A stretch of 64,000 bases of DNA from Shinisaurus crocodilurus (GCA_021292165.1 CM037880.1:25632051-25696050); one strand, 5' to 3'; shown: positions 32,812-43,792, numbered from the stretch's first letter. Numbers and translations are program-made. The notes: generated from the letters alone by a model not told the origin.

Positions 32812-33272
32812 AGCGATCCTATGGCCCCCTAGTCAGTGTCTAGGGGGCCATAGGATTCTTTGGATTCCCCGCTCCGAGGTCGGAAAAAGAGTTCTGACCT
32901 CAGAGCTGGGGGTCCAGGCTCAGATCCCCCTTCCCCCCCCCCACAGCCAGCATGGAAAGAACCACCCCGGCTGATTCTCCGAGGTTGTAAGACCAACCTC
33001 GGAGAAGAGGTGAAGAGGGGGTGTTCCGGGAGGGGAGGAGACTGGGGCCACCAGGATACAATGTATCCTGACAGCACTCCAGCTGCCTTCCCTCCCCATC
33101 TGAAGAAGTGCCGCAGCTAGACAACTGAAATCAGCCGTCTAGCAGACTTGCAGGGCAAGAGGAGCAGGGGAGGTAGAGATTGCCTCTGCCACTTCCCTGC
33201 CCTGCATGGGATGCCCGCAATTCTCCGCATTCGGAGGCTTCCGGGCATCCCCGCTGGATTGCGCCCTTAGTA
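32812..33272. repeat. GC-rich repeat family Y, copy 1
   Basis: Begins with an inverted pair, CCTATGGCCCCCTAG / CTAGGGGGCCATAGG, and passes through paired CCGAGGTTG/CAACCTCGG and AGCCGTCTAGC elements. It ends at GGATTGCGCCC. Gene-free and related to 39.56-39.99 kb in the same order of segments. It is probably a mobile element of unknown class. Confidence 0.55.
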
Positions 33273-33316
33273 CTCACATATGTTCTGGAGCCTGCACGGA
33301 GTTCTGCTGTCGAGGG

Positions 33317-33657
33317 CAAGGGGCTGTTGAACCTCTTCCAGTCCGAGGGCCGAATTCCATTTCAGAAATACTCTTGCGGCCCACGTCCCAGCGGTGAGCA
33401 AAAGGGGCAGGGCCAAGATATCAGAAATAACAGCATGAGTTAGCTTAAAGCTATTCCTGCCCATAACTCGGCCTTTGGAGAGGCATTTCAACCTTTTAGA
33501 ATGGGGGGAAATTGCACAAAAACTGGTAAACCTCTGAATGATCAGTGGTTCGGGGAAAAGGGGTGGGGTCAGAGAAAGGAAACCCCAGAGGGCCAGATTG
33601 GGACCTCAGGTGGGCTGGACTGGATGTGGCCCCCGGGCCTGAGGTTCTGCACCCCTG
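33317..33657. mobile_element. hAT-like non-autonomous element
   Basis: Left end CAAGGGGCTGTTGAACCTC and right end GAGGTTCTGCACCCCTG are imperfect inverted repeats. The flanks GTCGAGGG and GTCTATGG match at 6 of 8 positions as an aged TSD. The interior contains 'CGGCCCACGTCCCAGCGG'. No transposase is seen. Confidence 0.6.
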
Positions 33658-33665
33658 GTCTATGG

Positions 33666-34761
33666 CATGTCCTTCTCCCTCATAATTACCGTGATTGACC
33701 CGCCCTCCTGCTGCTAGTTGGCTGCCCTCCCCTGTTGACTCCTCCTGCCTGTGCACAGGAAATGCCCACAGGAAGTAAAGAACTCTGGGACTTGTAGTTC
33801 TTGAGGGAGAGTCTTGGAAGCGTACATCCCTTGTCTCTCAAAGTACAGTCTACACCTAACATTTATTGCAGTACTGGATTGCTTCTGTGACTTGCGAGGC
33901 ACACAACGCGCACTCACTTTTCCGTTCTGATTGCATTCATCTTGCATTGACGTTCTTCTGTAATTTCCTCGTCTACCTTTATTACAGGTTTTTCTTGCTA
34001 TTGTGATTCACTACTATCGCTATGCATGTTCTCACCAGGCGCTGTTGTTGTTGTTGCCTGTCTCGGTGCGGCTACGAAATTGTCCTAAGCGCTGTTAGCC
34101 AATTGTTTTCAACGGGGCGGGGAACATTTGGCTTTTTTGTCCCCAAAAGCTGGATCAGGGCTTCCGCTAAGCAGAAATTGCTCTCCCGCCTCTCCCCCCC
34201 TCCCCGCAGGGCTTCTCCCTCTTGCAAAGCGCACTGAGGAGTAAGTGCCTCCCCTTCCCCTCCCCTCCCTCTTGAAAAAAAATAAAGTTTTGGATGCCCC
34301 ACTCAACGCCGTGCCCCTAAGTACAGCTAGCTGTAAGTGAGCCAACATGCATGTCTGCCCAAAGGTAAGTCACATGATCTTCAATGGCCTTTATTCAGAA
34401 GTGAATCACAAAGCGAGGAGGACCTATCAGGGCTTCGTGAAACAGCAGCATTTGTGAGTTTGCTTTCCCGCCGCCCTCCTTCACCGCCCACAGCTTCTCT
34501 GCGTCTCTACTCAGAAGCAAAAATCACGCCACCTTCAATGGCCTTACTCAGAAGACGTAGATCACACTGATTTACGTGGGGAGATTTTTGGGCGGAAGGG
34601 AATGGGCGTGCCGATCCTGCGGGCTTCACCCCATGGGAGGGCGGCAGCAGCACAGCCTCCCCCTCCCTTCCCTTCTCCTTCTCCATGATTTTTTGTGAGG
34701 GGGCAGGAGGAGCTCCCCCCCCTTAAAAAATAATCTCGTTCGTGCGCTCCTTCGCATAGAT
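33666..34761. other. No gene recognised
   Basis: C-rich and G-rich patches and Pro/Arg-rich short frames only. The sequence resembling 'CAGAAGTGAATCAC' at 34397 suggests a decayed foldback element. Confidence 0.4.
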
Positions 34762-34896
34762 CAGTGTTCTCCAACCTCGGGTCCCCAGATGTTTTTGGCC
34801 TACAACTCCCAGCATGCCCCAGCCAGCTACGCTGGCTGGGGCATGCTGGGAGTTGTAGGCCAAAAACATCTGGGGGCCCGAGGTTGGAGAACACTG
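34762..34896. mobile_element. hAT foldback element, intact hairpin
   Basis: 135 bp with correct ends, arms mirrored around GCCAGCTACGCTGGC. Compensating changes in both arms (CCTCGGG and CCCGAGG) keep the hairpin paired. The flanks GCATAGAT and GATGATGA do not match as a TSD. Confidence 0.88.
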
Positions 34897-34937
34897 GATG
34901 ATGAACCAAAACAACAACAACAACCACCCTTGCTTCA

Positions 34938-35168
34938 TAGGAATAGCAAATGGTCAGTGTAAATGGATTCTCCGCACAGCTAAAAGACTGATATTACAAG
35001 ATTGGAAGGGATAAGCACTCACCTCCTATTAATGCAGTGCTTTCAATCTCTGAACAGGTGGTATGTAGATGCAAATGGATTCAAAGAAGTATTCAATACA
35101 ATAGAAATAAGTATTCAAAGGGATATTAATTTGGATATGTGGTCCACTTTTGTTGAAGCCTATGTATA
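34938..35168 (+). mobile_element. L1-like LINE, 3' end of ORF2
   Basis: Homologous to the reverse complement of 53188-53428. Translation gives an L1-like end (Trp-Lys pair after 'AKRLILQDWK', later 'NRWYVDANGF'-like residues) followed by a stop. Here it abuts the 5' end of a different LINE. Confidence 0.6.
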
Positions 35169-35197
35169 ATTACTAGATTTGTAAATATCTTGTTAGA

Positions 35198-36560
35198 ATA
35201 TCTTGCGACTTCTCCATGACAACATGACGGCGACGGTTTTGGACAACAGCGGCTCTCATGGTGCTCCATTTAAAGTGGGACCAGGTGTTAAACAGGGATG
35301 TGTTATTGCCCCAACATTATTTGCTATTTTCATTGCCATGGTTTTACATCTTGTCGAGGGGAAACTTCCCACTGGTGTGGGAATCATATATCGAACAGAT
35401 GGAAAGCTTTTTAATCTCAGCAGGCTGAAAGCAAAAAGTAAGGTAATTACAACCTCTGTGGTGGAACTTCAGTATGCTGATGATAATGTGGTCTCCGCAC
35501 ATTCAGAGGATGATCTCCAAACTATCCTAAATGCTTTTGCAGAAGCATACGAAAAACTTGGTCTCTCACTTAACATCAAAAAAACCAAAGTGCTTCATCA
35601 GCAAGTGCAAGCTAACCCTTTGGTGATGCCATCTATCCAGCTTGGCGGGACAATACTGGAAAATGTCAATCATTTTCTCTATCTTGGCAGCTATCTTTCT
35701 GTTACAGCTAACATCGACAGTGAAATCCAGCATCGTTTGAGCTCCGCAAGTGCCGCGTTTTCTCGAATGAAATAGAGTGTTCGAGGATCGGGATATTTGT
35801 AAGAAGACCAAAACACTGGTTTATGAAGCCACTGTATTACCAACTTTATTGTATGCCTGCGAAACATGGACTATCTATAAACGTCACTTCCACCTCCTTG
35901 AAAGCTTTCATCAACGTTGCCTCCAGAAAATCCTGCGAATTACTTGGGAAGATAGGCGAACAAATGTCAGTGTACTGGAAGAAGCAAAGACTACTAGCGT
36001 TGAAAAAATGATCCTTCAACGCCAACTTCAGTGGACCGGTCATGTTGTTCGAATGCCTGACTGCCGTCTCCCAAAGCAGTTACTTTATTCCCAACTCAAG
36101 GATGGAAAGCGGAATATCGGTGGTCAATATAAGAGGTTTAAAGATGTTCATAAGGCTAATCTAAAAAAATGCAATATAAACATCGAAAACTGGGAAGCTC
36201 TGGCCCATGAACGATCTAACTGGAGGTTGGCCTTTCACAAAGGTTCTATGGACTTTGAAGAAGCCCGAGTGCAAGGTGAAAGGGAGAAACGTGCTAAGCG
36301 AAAAGCACGTCAAATGAATCCTTTACAGGACCATCTTCCATCTGGTAACCTGTGTCCTCACTGTGGGAAGCTGTGTGGATCTAGAATTGGCCTCCACAGT
36401 CACTTACGGACCCAATCGCTAGAATCTACACAATTTTCTTTAGAATTTCCTCCTTTTAAAATCTCCTTTTTGTAAATTTTTATCCTGGAAGACAATCTTA
36501 CTCGGTCACGAGTGATCACCTGATGATGCATGCTAACGACGATATATACCATGTAGTGTG
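35198..36560 (+). mobile_element. LINE with C-terminal C2H2 finger, 5'-truncated
   Basis: Contains the second half of a reverse transcriptase and a long C-terminal region, then an A/T-rich UTR with 'CACGAGTGATCACCTGATGA'. It is neither CR1, L2 nor L1 by motif. The C-terminal 'YACETW' region plus a zinc finger suggests an RTE/Jockey-side clade, which I cannot resolve. The start is an RT-internal truncation. Confidence 0.7.
35203..36475 (+). pseudogene. Reverse transcriptase fragment with one frameshift
   Basis: Frame 1 (to 35775) has 'GVKQGCVIAPTLFAIF' and the catalytic 'QYADDNVV' near residues 88-95. It stops at TAG 35773-35775. The protein continues in the +1 frame from about 35777 ('ICKKTKTLVYEATVLPTLLY', 'ACETWTIYKRHF', 'RCLQKILRITWEDRRTNVSV', 'QLQWTGHVVRMPDCRLPKQL'). 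It finishes with a C2H2 finger, C-x2-C-x12-H-x3-H, near 'CPHCGKLCGSRIGLHSHL'. One frameshift separates the halves, so it is dead but young-looking. Confidence 0.85.
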
Positions 36561-36602
36561 GATCTGGCCCTAGAAATCCCCCATACAAGCACAAACAAGC
36601 GC

Positions 36603-36633
36603 TCTCTTGCTCTCTCTCTCTCTCTCTCTCTCT
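36603..36633. repeat. (CT)n microsatellite
   Basis: About 13 CT dinucleotides after CTCTCTTGCT. A short (GT)n run is at 36860-36877. Confidence 0.85.
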
Positions 36634-36639
36634 TCTGGA

Positions 36640-37436
36640 GGAAAGTCTGTTTTAGCAGCCAAATGTTGTTTGTTCTGTTCTAACCCTGCTTGGATTATCT
36701 CAAGCAAATCTGATAAGGGCTTGACAAGGGAATAAAAGGCATGTGGACCAGGTCAGGCTCCCTGGCAGCCCAGCCTTGGTAAAATGTATCTTCCCCCCAC
36801 CCCCACCCCCAAAGCAAGTTATTGAGTCAAGACTAATTTTCTTTGAAACCAATGAATAAGGTGTGTGTGTGTGTGTGGGGGGGACTATCAGGGAGCAGCT
36901 GCTGGACATAATTACTAAAATGTTGTACCCAAAGTCACACAACAGTTTTCTGTGTTGTAAATAGTAATAACAGTTTGTAAGATGGCGTTTCAACTCTGAA
37001 TACTTTGTTCTTATGTTTTCATCTATGCCTAATCCTATTTGGAGCCTTATAAGCTTACATTTTGATTAATTTCCCTAGAAATCTCCTCTTCCTTTTCTTG
37101 AAGAAAGCAACAATAAATTCAGCCTCCCCTAACTTTACACAAGAGTTAAATACTCTTGTTAAATACTCTTTAGAGAGTTAAATTCTAAACAGAAAACCAT
37201 GGAACTTGAGGGCACTTTTGCAAGATTCCTGATTTCCCAACAAATTCTTCCTGATGCTTTATTACAAGCAAGAATGTTATAAACCGTGGAAAGGATTGAA
37301 TATAAATGGAGTGTTTGGAGAAATCTAATCAGGACTTATTCTTGTGTTGTGAAAGATATGGTACTATTCTCCTTACCCCCCTTCTTCTTTATTATTTATT
37401 CTGTTTTTAACTTGGCTTTCTCCAAATAAAAAACTA
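36640..37436. other. No gene recognised
   Basis: AT-rich; a short repeat, 'TTAAATACTCTT', is duplicated near 37146-37170. No feature is supported. Confidence 0.4.
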
Positions 37437-37531
37437 AGGCTACAATCCTATGCATGTTTAGACAGAAAAAAAGTCCTACAACTCCCAGCACGCTCCAGCC
37501 AGCTATGCATGCGTAGGATTGCACCCTAATA
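37437..37531. repeat. Foldback MITE, AATCCTATGCATG family (shortened)
   Basis: Left end 'CTACAATCCTATGCATGTTT', arm 'TCCTACAACTCCCAGCACGC', and right end 'TGCATGCGTAGGATTGCACC'. The second inner arm is deleted. Confidence 0.7.
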
Positions 37532-37689
37532 TGTGTTACAGGCTGCAGTCCAATGCACATTTAACTGGGACTAAGCGTCATTGAACACAATGGGGTTTAC
37601 TTCTGAGAAAATCTGCATGGGATTGTGCTGACAGTTTCCCTGTGTATAATTTCACACGCAGATCTGCTCTGATTAAGAATTTCAGTGGT

Positions 37690-38185
37690 GCTCTCCAGCA
37701 CTTGAGATAGACTTTTAGAGCTTGAAGAACTTTGGAGGTCCTCCTCTAGATCAACGCCCCGCTCACGTGGGATCTGGAGTGCAAGATGCAGCATCCCCAA
37801 CAGATAGCTGTCCAGACTGTTTTTTTAAAACTCATCCAGGAAAGGGAGCCCACCTCCTCAGGCAGTTCACTCCACTGTCGAGAAGCTCACACTTTTAGGA
37901 CATTTCCCCTGAAGTTTGGCTGAATTCTGCTGCTTCTCTGCAATTTCTACCAATTGATTCTAGTCCCACCTTCTAGTCCAACAGAGAACTACCTTCTGCA
38001 TGACAGCACTTCAGATATTTGAAGACAGCTCTCACATCTCCCCTTAATCTTTCCTTCTCCAGGCTAAGCATACCCAGCTCTTTTAACTGTTCCTCACAGG
38101 ACTTGGTTTACACCTCACAATCCTTGTCGCCCTCCTCTGGACACGCTCCAGTTTGTCTACATGGTTCTTAAAATGCAGGGCATTG
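37690..38185 (-). mobile_element. Older CR1 fragment
   Basis: Sequence order matches the CR1 3' region ('CAGATAGCTGTCCAGACTG', 'CTGCATGACAGCACTTCAGA', 'TCTCCCCTTAATC', 'CTCCAGTTTGTCTACATGGT') but with many substitutions against the 5.6-kb copy. Minus-strand residues 'VDKLERVQRRATRIV' are the CR1 signature. It is an older subfamily. Confidence 0.75.
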
Positions 38186-38475
38186 ACAAATTGTTGTGGC
38201 TCTTGGTTTGCTTCGGACTTGTAGTAATTGGTTGAGAGGGCTGGCCTATTTCTACAGGCATGTGAACGTGACAAATCCATTCTTCTTAACAGCTTGTGTT
38301 ACGGTATAAAATCTGATTTCTTTTCGGAGTAATTTCCCAACATAAGAAAGGAAATAATATGGGATCACTTACCTTTTGTTGCGGCGGCATGTGAGTGGAA
38401 TAATATATGTCTTTCTACTGATTTACTTAATAGTTGCTATTTATTATATCAAGCTGCCTTATCCATAGTCAAGGC

Positions 38476-38600
38476 AAACAAGAGGATAATTGTGGCACCT
38501 TAAAGACTAACACATTTATTCTGGCATAAGCTTTCACAGACACTGCCCACTTCATCAGATGCAATTTGTTGGTCTTTAAGGTGCCACAAAGCTCTTTATT
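38476..38600. repeat. Dispersed repeat, GTGGCACCTTAAAGACTAAC type
   Basis: Contains inverted 'GTGGCACCTTAAAGACTAAC' and 'GTTGGTCTTTAAGGTGCCAC' ends around 'GCTTTCACAGACACTGCCCA'. A fragment of one end, TTAAGGTGCCACAAGACTC, occurs at 56297-56315. The class is not determined. Confidence 0.55.
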
Positions 38601-39559
38601 GCTTTTGCTGAAACAAACTAATGCAGAAGGCCGCTCTAGAAAGACAACGACTGTGTGTATGGAGAGGTGTCTTCCCTCAAGGCCCTGAACTAACCATAAT
38701 GTAACAAAAACACTGGAAAACAATGAAACCCCCAGTGCAATGATAAGTTACTGTCTAAATGAAACTAGTCGGAAAACAGCAAGGGCAGAGTATTTATAAT
38801 AAGAATAACAGTTTACATTTCTATAGTGCAGGATGCGTTCTGTCTCGCATCACGGACTCAGAATTTGTGTTAAAACTCTGTAGAAAGGGAGACCTTCAGA
38901 CTGTCTTGAGATTCCTGTTGAGCAGCTCCAAACCTACCAGCCCTATATGCTAGCTCAATCAATCAATAATCAATCAAGAACAAAGTACTGTGATTTTATG
39001 GAAGGCCTGCCAGAGCCAGCAGTTCAGGGCACTTCATGATGTTATTTTCCTCAATTCAAATTTGGAATCCATACAGGAATGGCCCAATATAAGACTCAAA
39101 GTGCAAGTCACTTTGAAGACAGAGCTAACAGCTACACCTTCGTTTCTTTTTTTACACTAGAGCACTGTGCAGGGTGCGGGTGGTTCTGGATTGGGACCCT
39201 AGTGTGGGAGATCAGGGGGCTTTAACCCTCCCTCCTACTGCAGCCAGGCCCTCACATCTACAGTTTATATTTGCAAAATGATGGGTCAAAACAATCATTC
39301 TGAAGCAAGAAGCAAAGCTGCTTTGTGTTTAGATTCGGCATACACTGCGTGTGTCATAGTACTGCAGGTAGCCTCTTAGAAAGGGCGGCCTCTTCTCCCT
39401 CGCACAGGACGGAAGAATGCCTCTATGAAAATGGTGCATGGCAGTGGCCGTCCTTTGAAAAATATTGTTATTAACATTTTTTAAAAAATGCCTGCCTAAT
39501 TAACTGAGGGCATCTGTTTAGTTGATTAAAAGTTCTTAACTGATTGAGTCCTGAATGCC
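38601..39559. other. No gene recognised
   Basis: A possible decayed relative of the 26.2-kb TIR element lies near 39120-39300 ('ATTGGGACCCTAGTGTGGG'). Otherwise empty. Confidence 0.4.
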
Positions 39560-39990
39560 TAAGGGTGCAGTGCAATCCTATGGCTGCTAGATAGAGTCTA
39601 GGCAGCCATAGGAGAGGTCAGCGCTGGGCGCCCTCCCTCCACCCTCACATCCGATGTGGAAAGATCCACGCTGGCTGCGCCCCTGAGGTTGGGAGACTGA
39701 CCTCAGAGCTGGAGGTCTGTGGGCATTCCAGGGGGGCGGGGAGGGCAGTGGCCCCCCCAGCATACGTAGTATCCTGGTGGCACCTCAGCTTGTCCTCTTC
39801 ACACTCCAGTCCAGGGCAGAAGACTTAGACGGCCGAAACCGGCCGTCTAAGTCTTTTGCAAGGCAGAAGGCTTCCGTCCTCGATAGGGTGGGTGAGACCT
39901 TTTCGCCCTCGATAGGGTGGGCGATACCCTTCCGCCCTTGATAGGATGCCCATAATCTTTCAAGTTCAGAGGGTTACGGGCAACCACGTT
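39560..39990. repeat. GC-rich repeat family Y, copy 2, with hairpin
   Basis: Same order of segments as 32.8 kb, starting CAATCCTATGGCTGCTAGA. At 39821-39854 there is a perfect 15-bp inverted repeat, AGACTTAGACGGCCG, with loop AAAC. At about 39868-39958 there are three imperfect units of 28-30 bp built on CCTCGATAGGGTGGG. It ends near GTTGGATTGTGC. No frame is maintained. Confidence 0.6.
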
Positions 39991-40381
39991 GGATTGTGCT
40001 GTGAATCAATCAACACTTTCAGTGCTTTTTCAGGGTTTGGCATGTTGCAATACTGATGAAATTAACTTATTACCGTATATTAAAGCAAGACAAGACCAAA
40101 TGTTTGAAAATACGTTTAGTGAGAGATGGAGTGTCTGTGTGGTTTTTTGGAATGATACATTTGGGGAAAAAATGTTTGTCCATATTCTTTGTTTTCACTC
40201 ATTGGAACCAATGTATTTGATGATATTCATGTAATAAAATATATATTTTTAAAGTGTTTAATTAATTAATCTAACCAATTAATTAATTAATTAGTTAATT
40301 AGTTAAGGCTGCAATCCTATTCCTGCTTCATCTGACAGTAAGCCCCGTTGAACAAAATGGGACTTACTTTTGAGAAGACAC

Positions 40382-40382
<1 letters not shown>

Positions 40383-40422
<40 letters not shown>

Positions 40423-40424
40423 TT
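40383..40424. repeat. (TAA)n microsatellite and adjoining A-rich tail
   Basis: About 14 TAA units. To the right (40425-40620), 'AAACATCTTTAAAACATC' units repeat imperfectly after 'GATCGAGGCGGGGAACAGC', which looks like the reversed 3' end of a LINE or SINE. Confidence 0.75.
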
Positions 40425-40620
40425 ATTTCTTACCCGCCTCTCCATCTAGATCGAGGCGGGGAACAGCAAAAAATATAAAATACATAGACTAAGCAAAACA
40501 CAATACATACTATTAAAACATCTTAAAAACTTCTTTAAAACATCTTTAAAACATCATAAAGCATCTTAAAATATCTTTAAAACATCTTAAAGGCATCCTA
40601 AAATTGCACTGTAAATATTA

Positions 40621-41351
40621 CACCCTACTAAAAGACCCACGATGCATGGGGATAACACAAATGCAAAAGGATTTGAATGATCTGGAGACTTGAACCGGAG
40701 TGAATATTTGGAAGAAGAAAAACAAGTGGAAGACAGAGTCCTTCAGTTTACCAGCCAAATCTTGATTTGGCCAACAATTTTTCTGTGGAAACCTGTTGCT
40801 GGCAGGGAAGTGAATTCCCCCAGAAAATTTAACCAATTCCTGACCTACAGTGTTTAATAACCCCAAGGAATGCAATCCCTTGTTGGTATTAATATATGGC
40901 ACACTTTGTTGGGCACTGGCATTTCATGTTTGTCAACATCTGATGTTGTTGGCTACAAGGCAATAATCAGAGAACATTTGAAAATAAGTGTTGTGAAACT
41001 GCATTCCTGGTGACCTTTTGGATTCTCTGCCAGGCTGTGAGTTATAAGAACGATTAGCAGCACATCCTGAGGAAAATGTCCACCTCAGCCACAGATGGGC
41101 CACAGCACACTAGCCTGACCTTTCTTCTCATTGGATGAAGGAGTCAGATCATGCTCTCAAGAAATAAAGCACTGGATCAGGCAAAGGACTTTTGCTCACT
41201 CAAGTGACTTTCCTAATTGAGGCCATAAAGTGCTATAAGGGAGACTGGAAGAGTTGCTAAGATTTATATAGTGATAGAAGTACGTATTTACCTGTGCTAG
41301 TTTTCCTTTGCTAAGTGTTGAAAGGCAAGAGATATGGGTTATTTTGAATAA
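40621..41351. other. No gene recognised
   Basis: No coding or repeat signature recognised. Confidence 0.4.
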
Positions 41352-41610
41352 GGACAGCCAGCGTGGCATAGTGGTGAGAGTGCTGGACTGGGATTCGGGA
41401 GATCCGGGTTCTAGTCCCCACTCAGCCATGAAGCTCACTGGGTGAATTTGGGCCAGTCACTGACTCTCAACCTAACCTACCTCACAGGGTTGTTGTGAGG
41501 ATAAAACGGAGAGGAGGAGGAGGAGGAGGAGGAGGAGGGGGGTTATGTAAGCTGCCTTGGGTTGCTTACAGGAAGAAAGGCAGGATATCAGTATAATAAA
41601 TAAATAAATG
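41352..41610 (+). mobile_element. tRNA SINE family A
   Basis: Full-length plus copy. Box A 'TGGCATAGTGGTGAGAGTGC', box B 'GGGTTCTAGTCCC', body, a GGA triplet expansion at 41511-41538, then 'GTAAGCTGCCTTGGGTTGC' and an AATAAATAAATGA end. Confidence 0.9.
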
Positions 41611-41639
41611 AACTTCATTATATGCATCAGCAAAGCTTA

Positions 41640-42107
41640 TTATTCAATTGATCTGTTCACCTTTAAGGTTAGTCACAAGACTGTTCCTTGCCTTTCTGCA
41701 ACGGACTAATAAGGAGACCCCTCTGGAAATAGTTATGGGATGTGAAACGTACTTGAACATGTGCAGTGCGATCCTAGGCATGTTTACTCAGAAGGAAGTC
41801 TCATTGACTTCAGTAAGACTAAAAGTGTGTTGAGGATTGCACATCCACACACACTCTTTCTTTAACCCTTTACAAACGTATAGCAGGTTTAACAGCCGGG
41901 GCACCATTTTGGAAAGGGGACAGAATTCAGCCACACATTGTGTGGAATTAGTGTGTAGGTTACAAGAGCTCCTGAAGCATGATCTCCTCTTCTTCTTGTG
42001 CTTTATTTGCTAAAAACCATGAAGGCAGTGCGCAGCTATTTAAAACAATAAAACCTGAAAACAATAAAAACAAGGACATCAAAAACAGCCCAACATTAGA
42101 ACATTAA
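41640..42107. other. No gene; short foldback remnant
   Basis: 41764-41845 holds 'GCGATCCTAGGCATGTTTAC' and 'TCAGTAAGAC', a remnant of a short palindromic family. The remainder is unassigned. Confidence 0.4.
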
Positions 42108-42250
42108 GGTATGCAATCCTATGTGTGTACGCTGGCTGGGGCATGCTGGGAGTTGTAGGCCAAAAACATCTGGGGACCCAAGGGTGGAGAACACTGGTTT
42201 AGACAGGAAAAAAAGCATGGCTGGCTGGGGCATGCTGAGAGTTGTAGGTC
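42108..42250. repeat. AATCCTATGCATG MITE hit by half a hAT foldback element
   Basis: 'TGCAATCCTATGTG' and later 'GTTTAGACAGGAAAAAAAGC' belong to one foldback MITE. Between them, at 42131-42196, lies only the right half of the hAT foldback element ending GGAGAACACTG. The left half is absent and no TSD is seen. Confidence 0.7.
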
Positions 42251-42640
42251 CCCAGCAGGTTCATAATGAGACCGGCAGCCGCTTAGATAGCCAGGTCCTA
42301 AGCCGTTTAGTGCTTTAAAGGTTAAAACCGACACCTTGAATTGAGCCCCGCAAGCCATTGGCGGGCAGTGCAAGTCTTTCAGGACAGGTGTAATACGGTC
42401 CCAATACCGTTCCCCAGTGAGCAGCCGTGCGGCTGCATTTTGCACTGGTTAAAGCTTCCAGACACTTTTCAGGGGTAGCCCCATGTAGAGTGAATTGCAA
42501 GTCTAAACATGGTATAACCAAGGCATGGATAACTTTTGCCAAATCAGATGGACTCAGGGTCTCAGGTGGCGCAAAAAGCAGGAGGAAACTGCCCTGCATG
42601 TCTCTCCTTAAATGACATCCGGCACTAATAAAGGGGATTT
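42250..42640 (-). mobile_element. L2 LINE ORF2 fragment
   Basis: Minus-strand pieces include 'DLAKVIHALVIPCLDLQFTL', 'AAARLLTGERYWDRITPVL' and 'FKVSVLTFKALNGLGPGYL', as in the RT C-terminal half of L2, separated by frameshifts. No 3' UTR is attached. Confidence 0.75.
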
Positions 42641-43191
42641 GCATTCCTTATTGGTCTGCCATACCCTATGTACTCCCAACAGCTTCTCACTCATTTTTTA
42701 AAAGCACATACACAAATACAAATGTGATGAAAATGTAAATATTCTCATGAACCATCCTGGAAATTGAACAACTTAAGAGCAAGGTATACTTTAAAAAAAA
42801 AAAGAGAGAGAGAGAGATGGGATAGATCCAGATGTAGTCATACTTGGAGTAGATCCATTGAAATAAATTCAGTCATTACCCGTTTAAGTCCATTAATTTT
42901 AATGGATCTACTCTAACTATGTCTAAATCTGGATCCAACCCAGATCGTTGTCAGTAACTGAGAGCCATATATAATTCAGCCAAAGGCTGCACCCAAGAAC
43001 ACATGAAGGCTCATTCTCTCTCTTTCAAACACACTCTCCTCAATGCCAGAACACTGTAGGATGGAGTGTTGAACTTGGACCAGGAAGACCCAGGTTCAAA
43101 TTCCAGCTAGGTGATACGAGTCATTGGTTGACCTTAGGCCAGTGACTGTCTCTCTGTGACACAGGATGCTTGTAAGGATACACATGTCAGC
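42641..43191. other. No gene; one palindromic remnant
   Basis: 42825-42945 contains mirrored 'AGTAGATCCATTGAAAT' and 'ATTTTAATGGATCTACTCT', a short foldback repeat. A GA run is at 42802-42817. Confidence 0.45.
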
Positions 43192-43560
43192 AGTGCCAGC
43201 TCCAGGTTTTTGAGGGCCCTTGGGCAAGATACTCTGAATGGCTCCCCTTCTAGAGTCTTCCTTCTCACCACAATTGTCACCAACTGTTCTTGCTCCTCAT
43301 CATCTTTCTCATCATTGCTACTACCGGCATCCTTAACAGGCAGAGAGCCAGTGAGCAAGAAGGCCTTGGCATCTACTGCTCCTCCTTCTCACCACCATTG
43401 CTGTCTGGGCCGGAACAAGAGGCAGGTGAACAAGCAGGTTGCCGTGATGAAGAGGAGGAGCAATTCCAGGGGGCTCATCACATCAGTGGGCCCCTGCTGG
43501 GGTGTGGGCCCTCGGCAAGTGCCCAACCATGCCTACCCTGGATGCCGGCCATGAATGTGG
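43192..43560 (+). repeat. Repeat family X, uninterrupted copy
   Basis: 'CAGTGCCAGCTCCAGGTTTT' through 'ACCATGCCTACCCTGGATGC'. It serves as the reference for the tandem, interrupted copies at 60.9-62.3 kb. The class is unknown. Open frames are present but do not persist between copies. Confidence 0.65.
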
Positions 43561-43685
43561 GTGCGGGGACTATGAGCTATTCTAGAAGGAAGGGCAAGAT
43601 ACAGATGTAGTAAATAAGTTAGTCAGTAACTGGCAGCACAAACTGGTCACTCTCAAACATAAACAGGCATTGTAAACACACACTA

Positions 43686-43726
43686 GCCATAATCCAACAC
43701 AGAGCTAAGTACACTTAAGCCTATTG
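43686..43726 (+). repeat. Inverted arm flanking the Ngaro-like element (left)
   Basis: This 42-bp segment matches the reverse complement of 51092-51133 at 37 of 42 positions (AGCCATAATCCAACACAGAG against AGCCACAATCCAACACAGAG). It is either one arm of a palindromic MITE that served as target, or the outer part of the element's own inverted termini. Confidence 0.7.
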
Positions 43727-43786
43727 CGGACGTATAGGTGGGAAATGAAGAATCGAGACAATCAGTTGGTGTTTAACTGGGCCACG

Positions 43787-43792
43787 TTTATT
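43787..43792 (-). promoter_or_regulatory. Polyadenylation signal AATAAA
   Basis: TTTATT on the plus strand reads AATAAA on the transcribed strand, about 380 bp after the hydrolase stop and 60 bp before the inferred 3' end. The position fits the element's transcript. Confidence 0.5.

Noticed and set aside
41511..41538. Coding poly-Glu/Gly tract
   Set aside because: It is the variable GGA expansion inside a family A SINE.
43290..43610. Conserved protein in repeat family X
   Set aside because: Frames differ between the three copies of X and are interrupted by shifts; nothing suggests selection.
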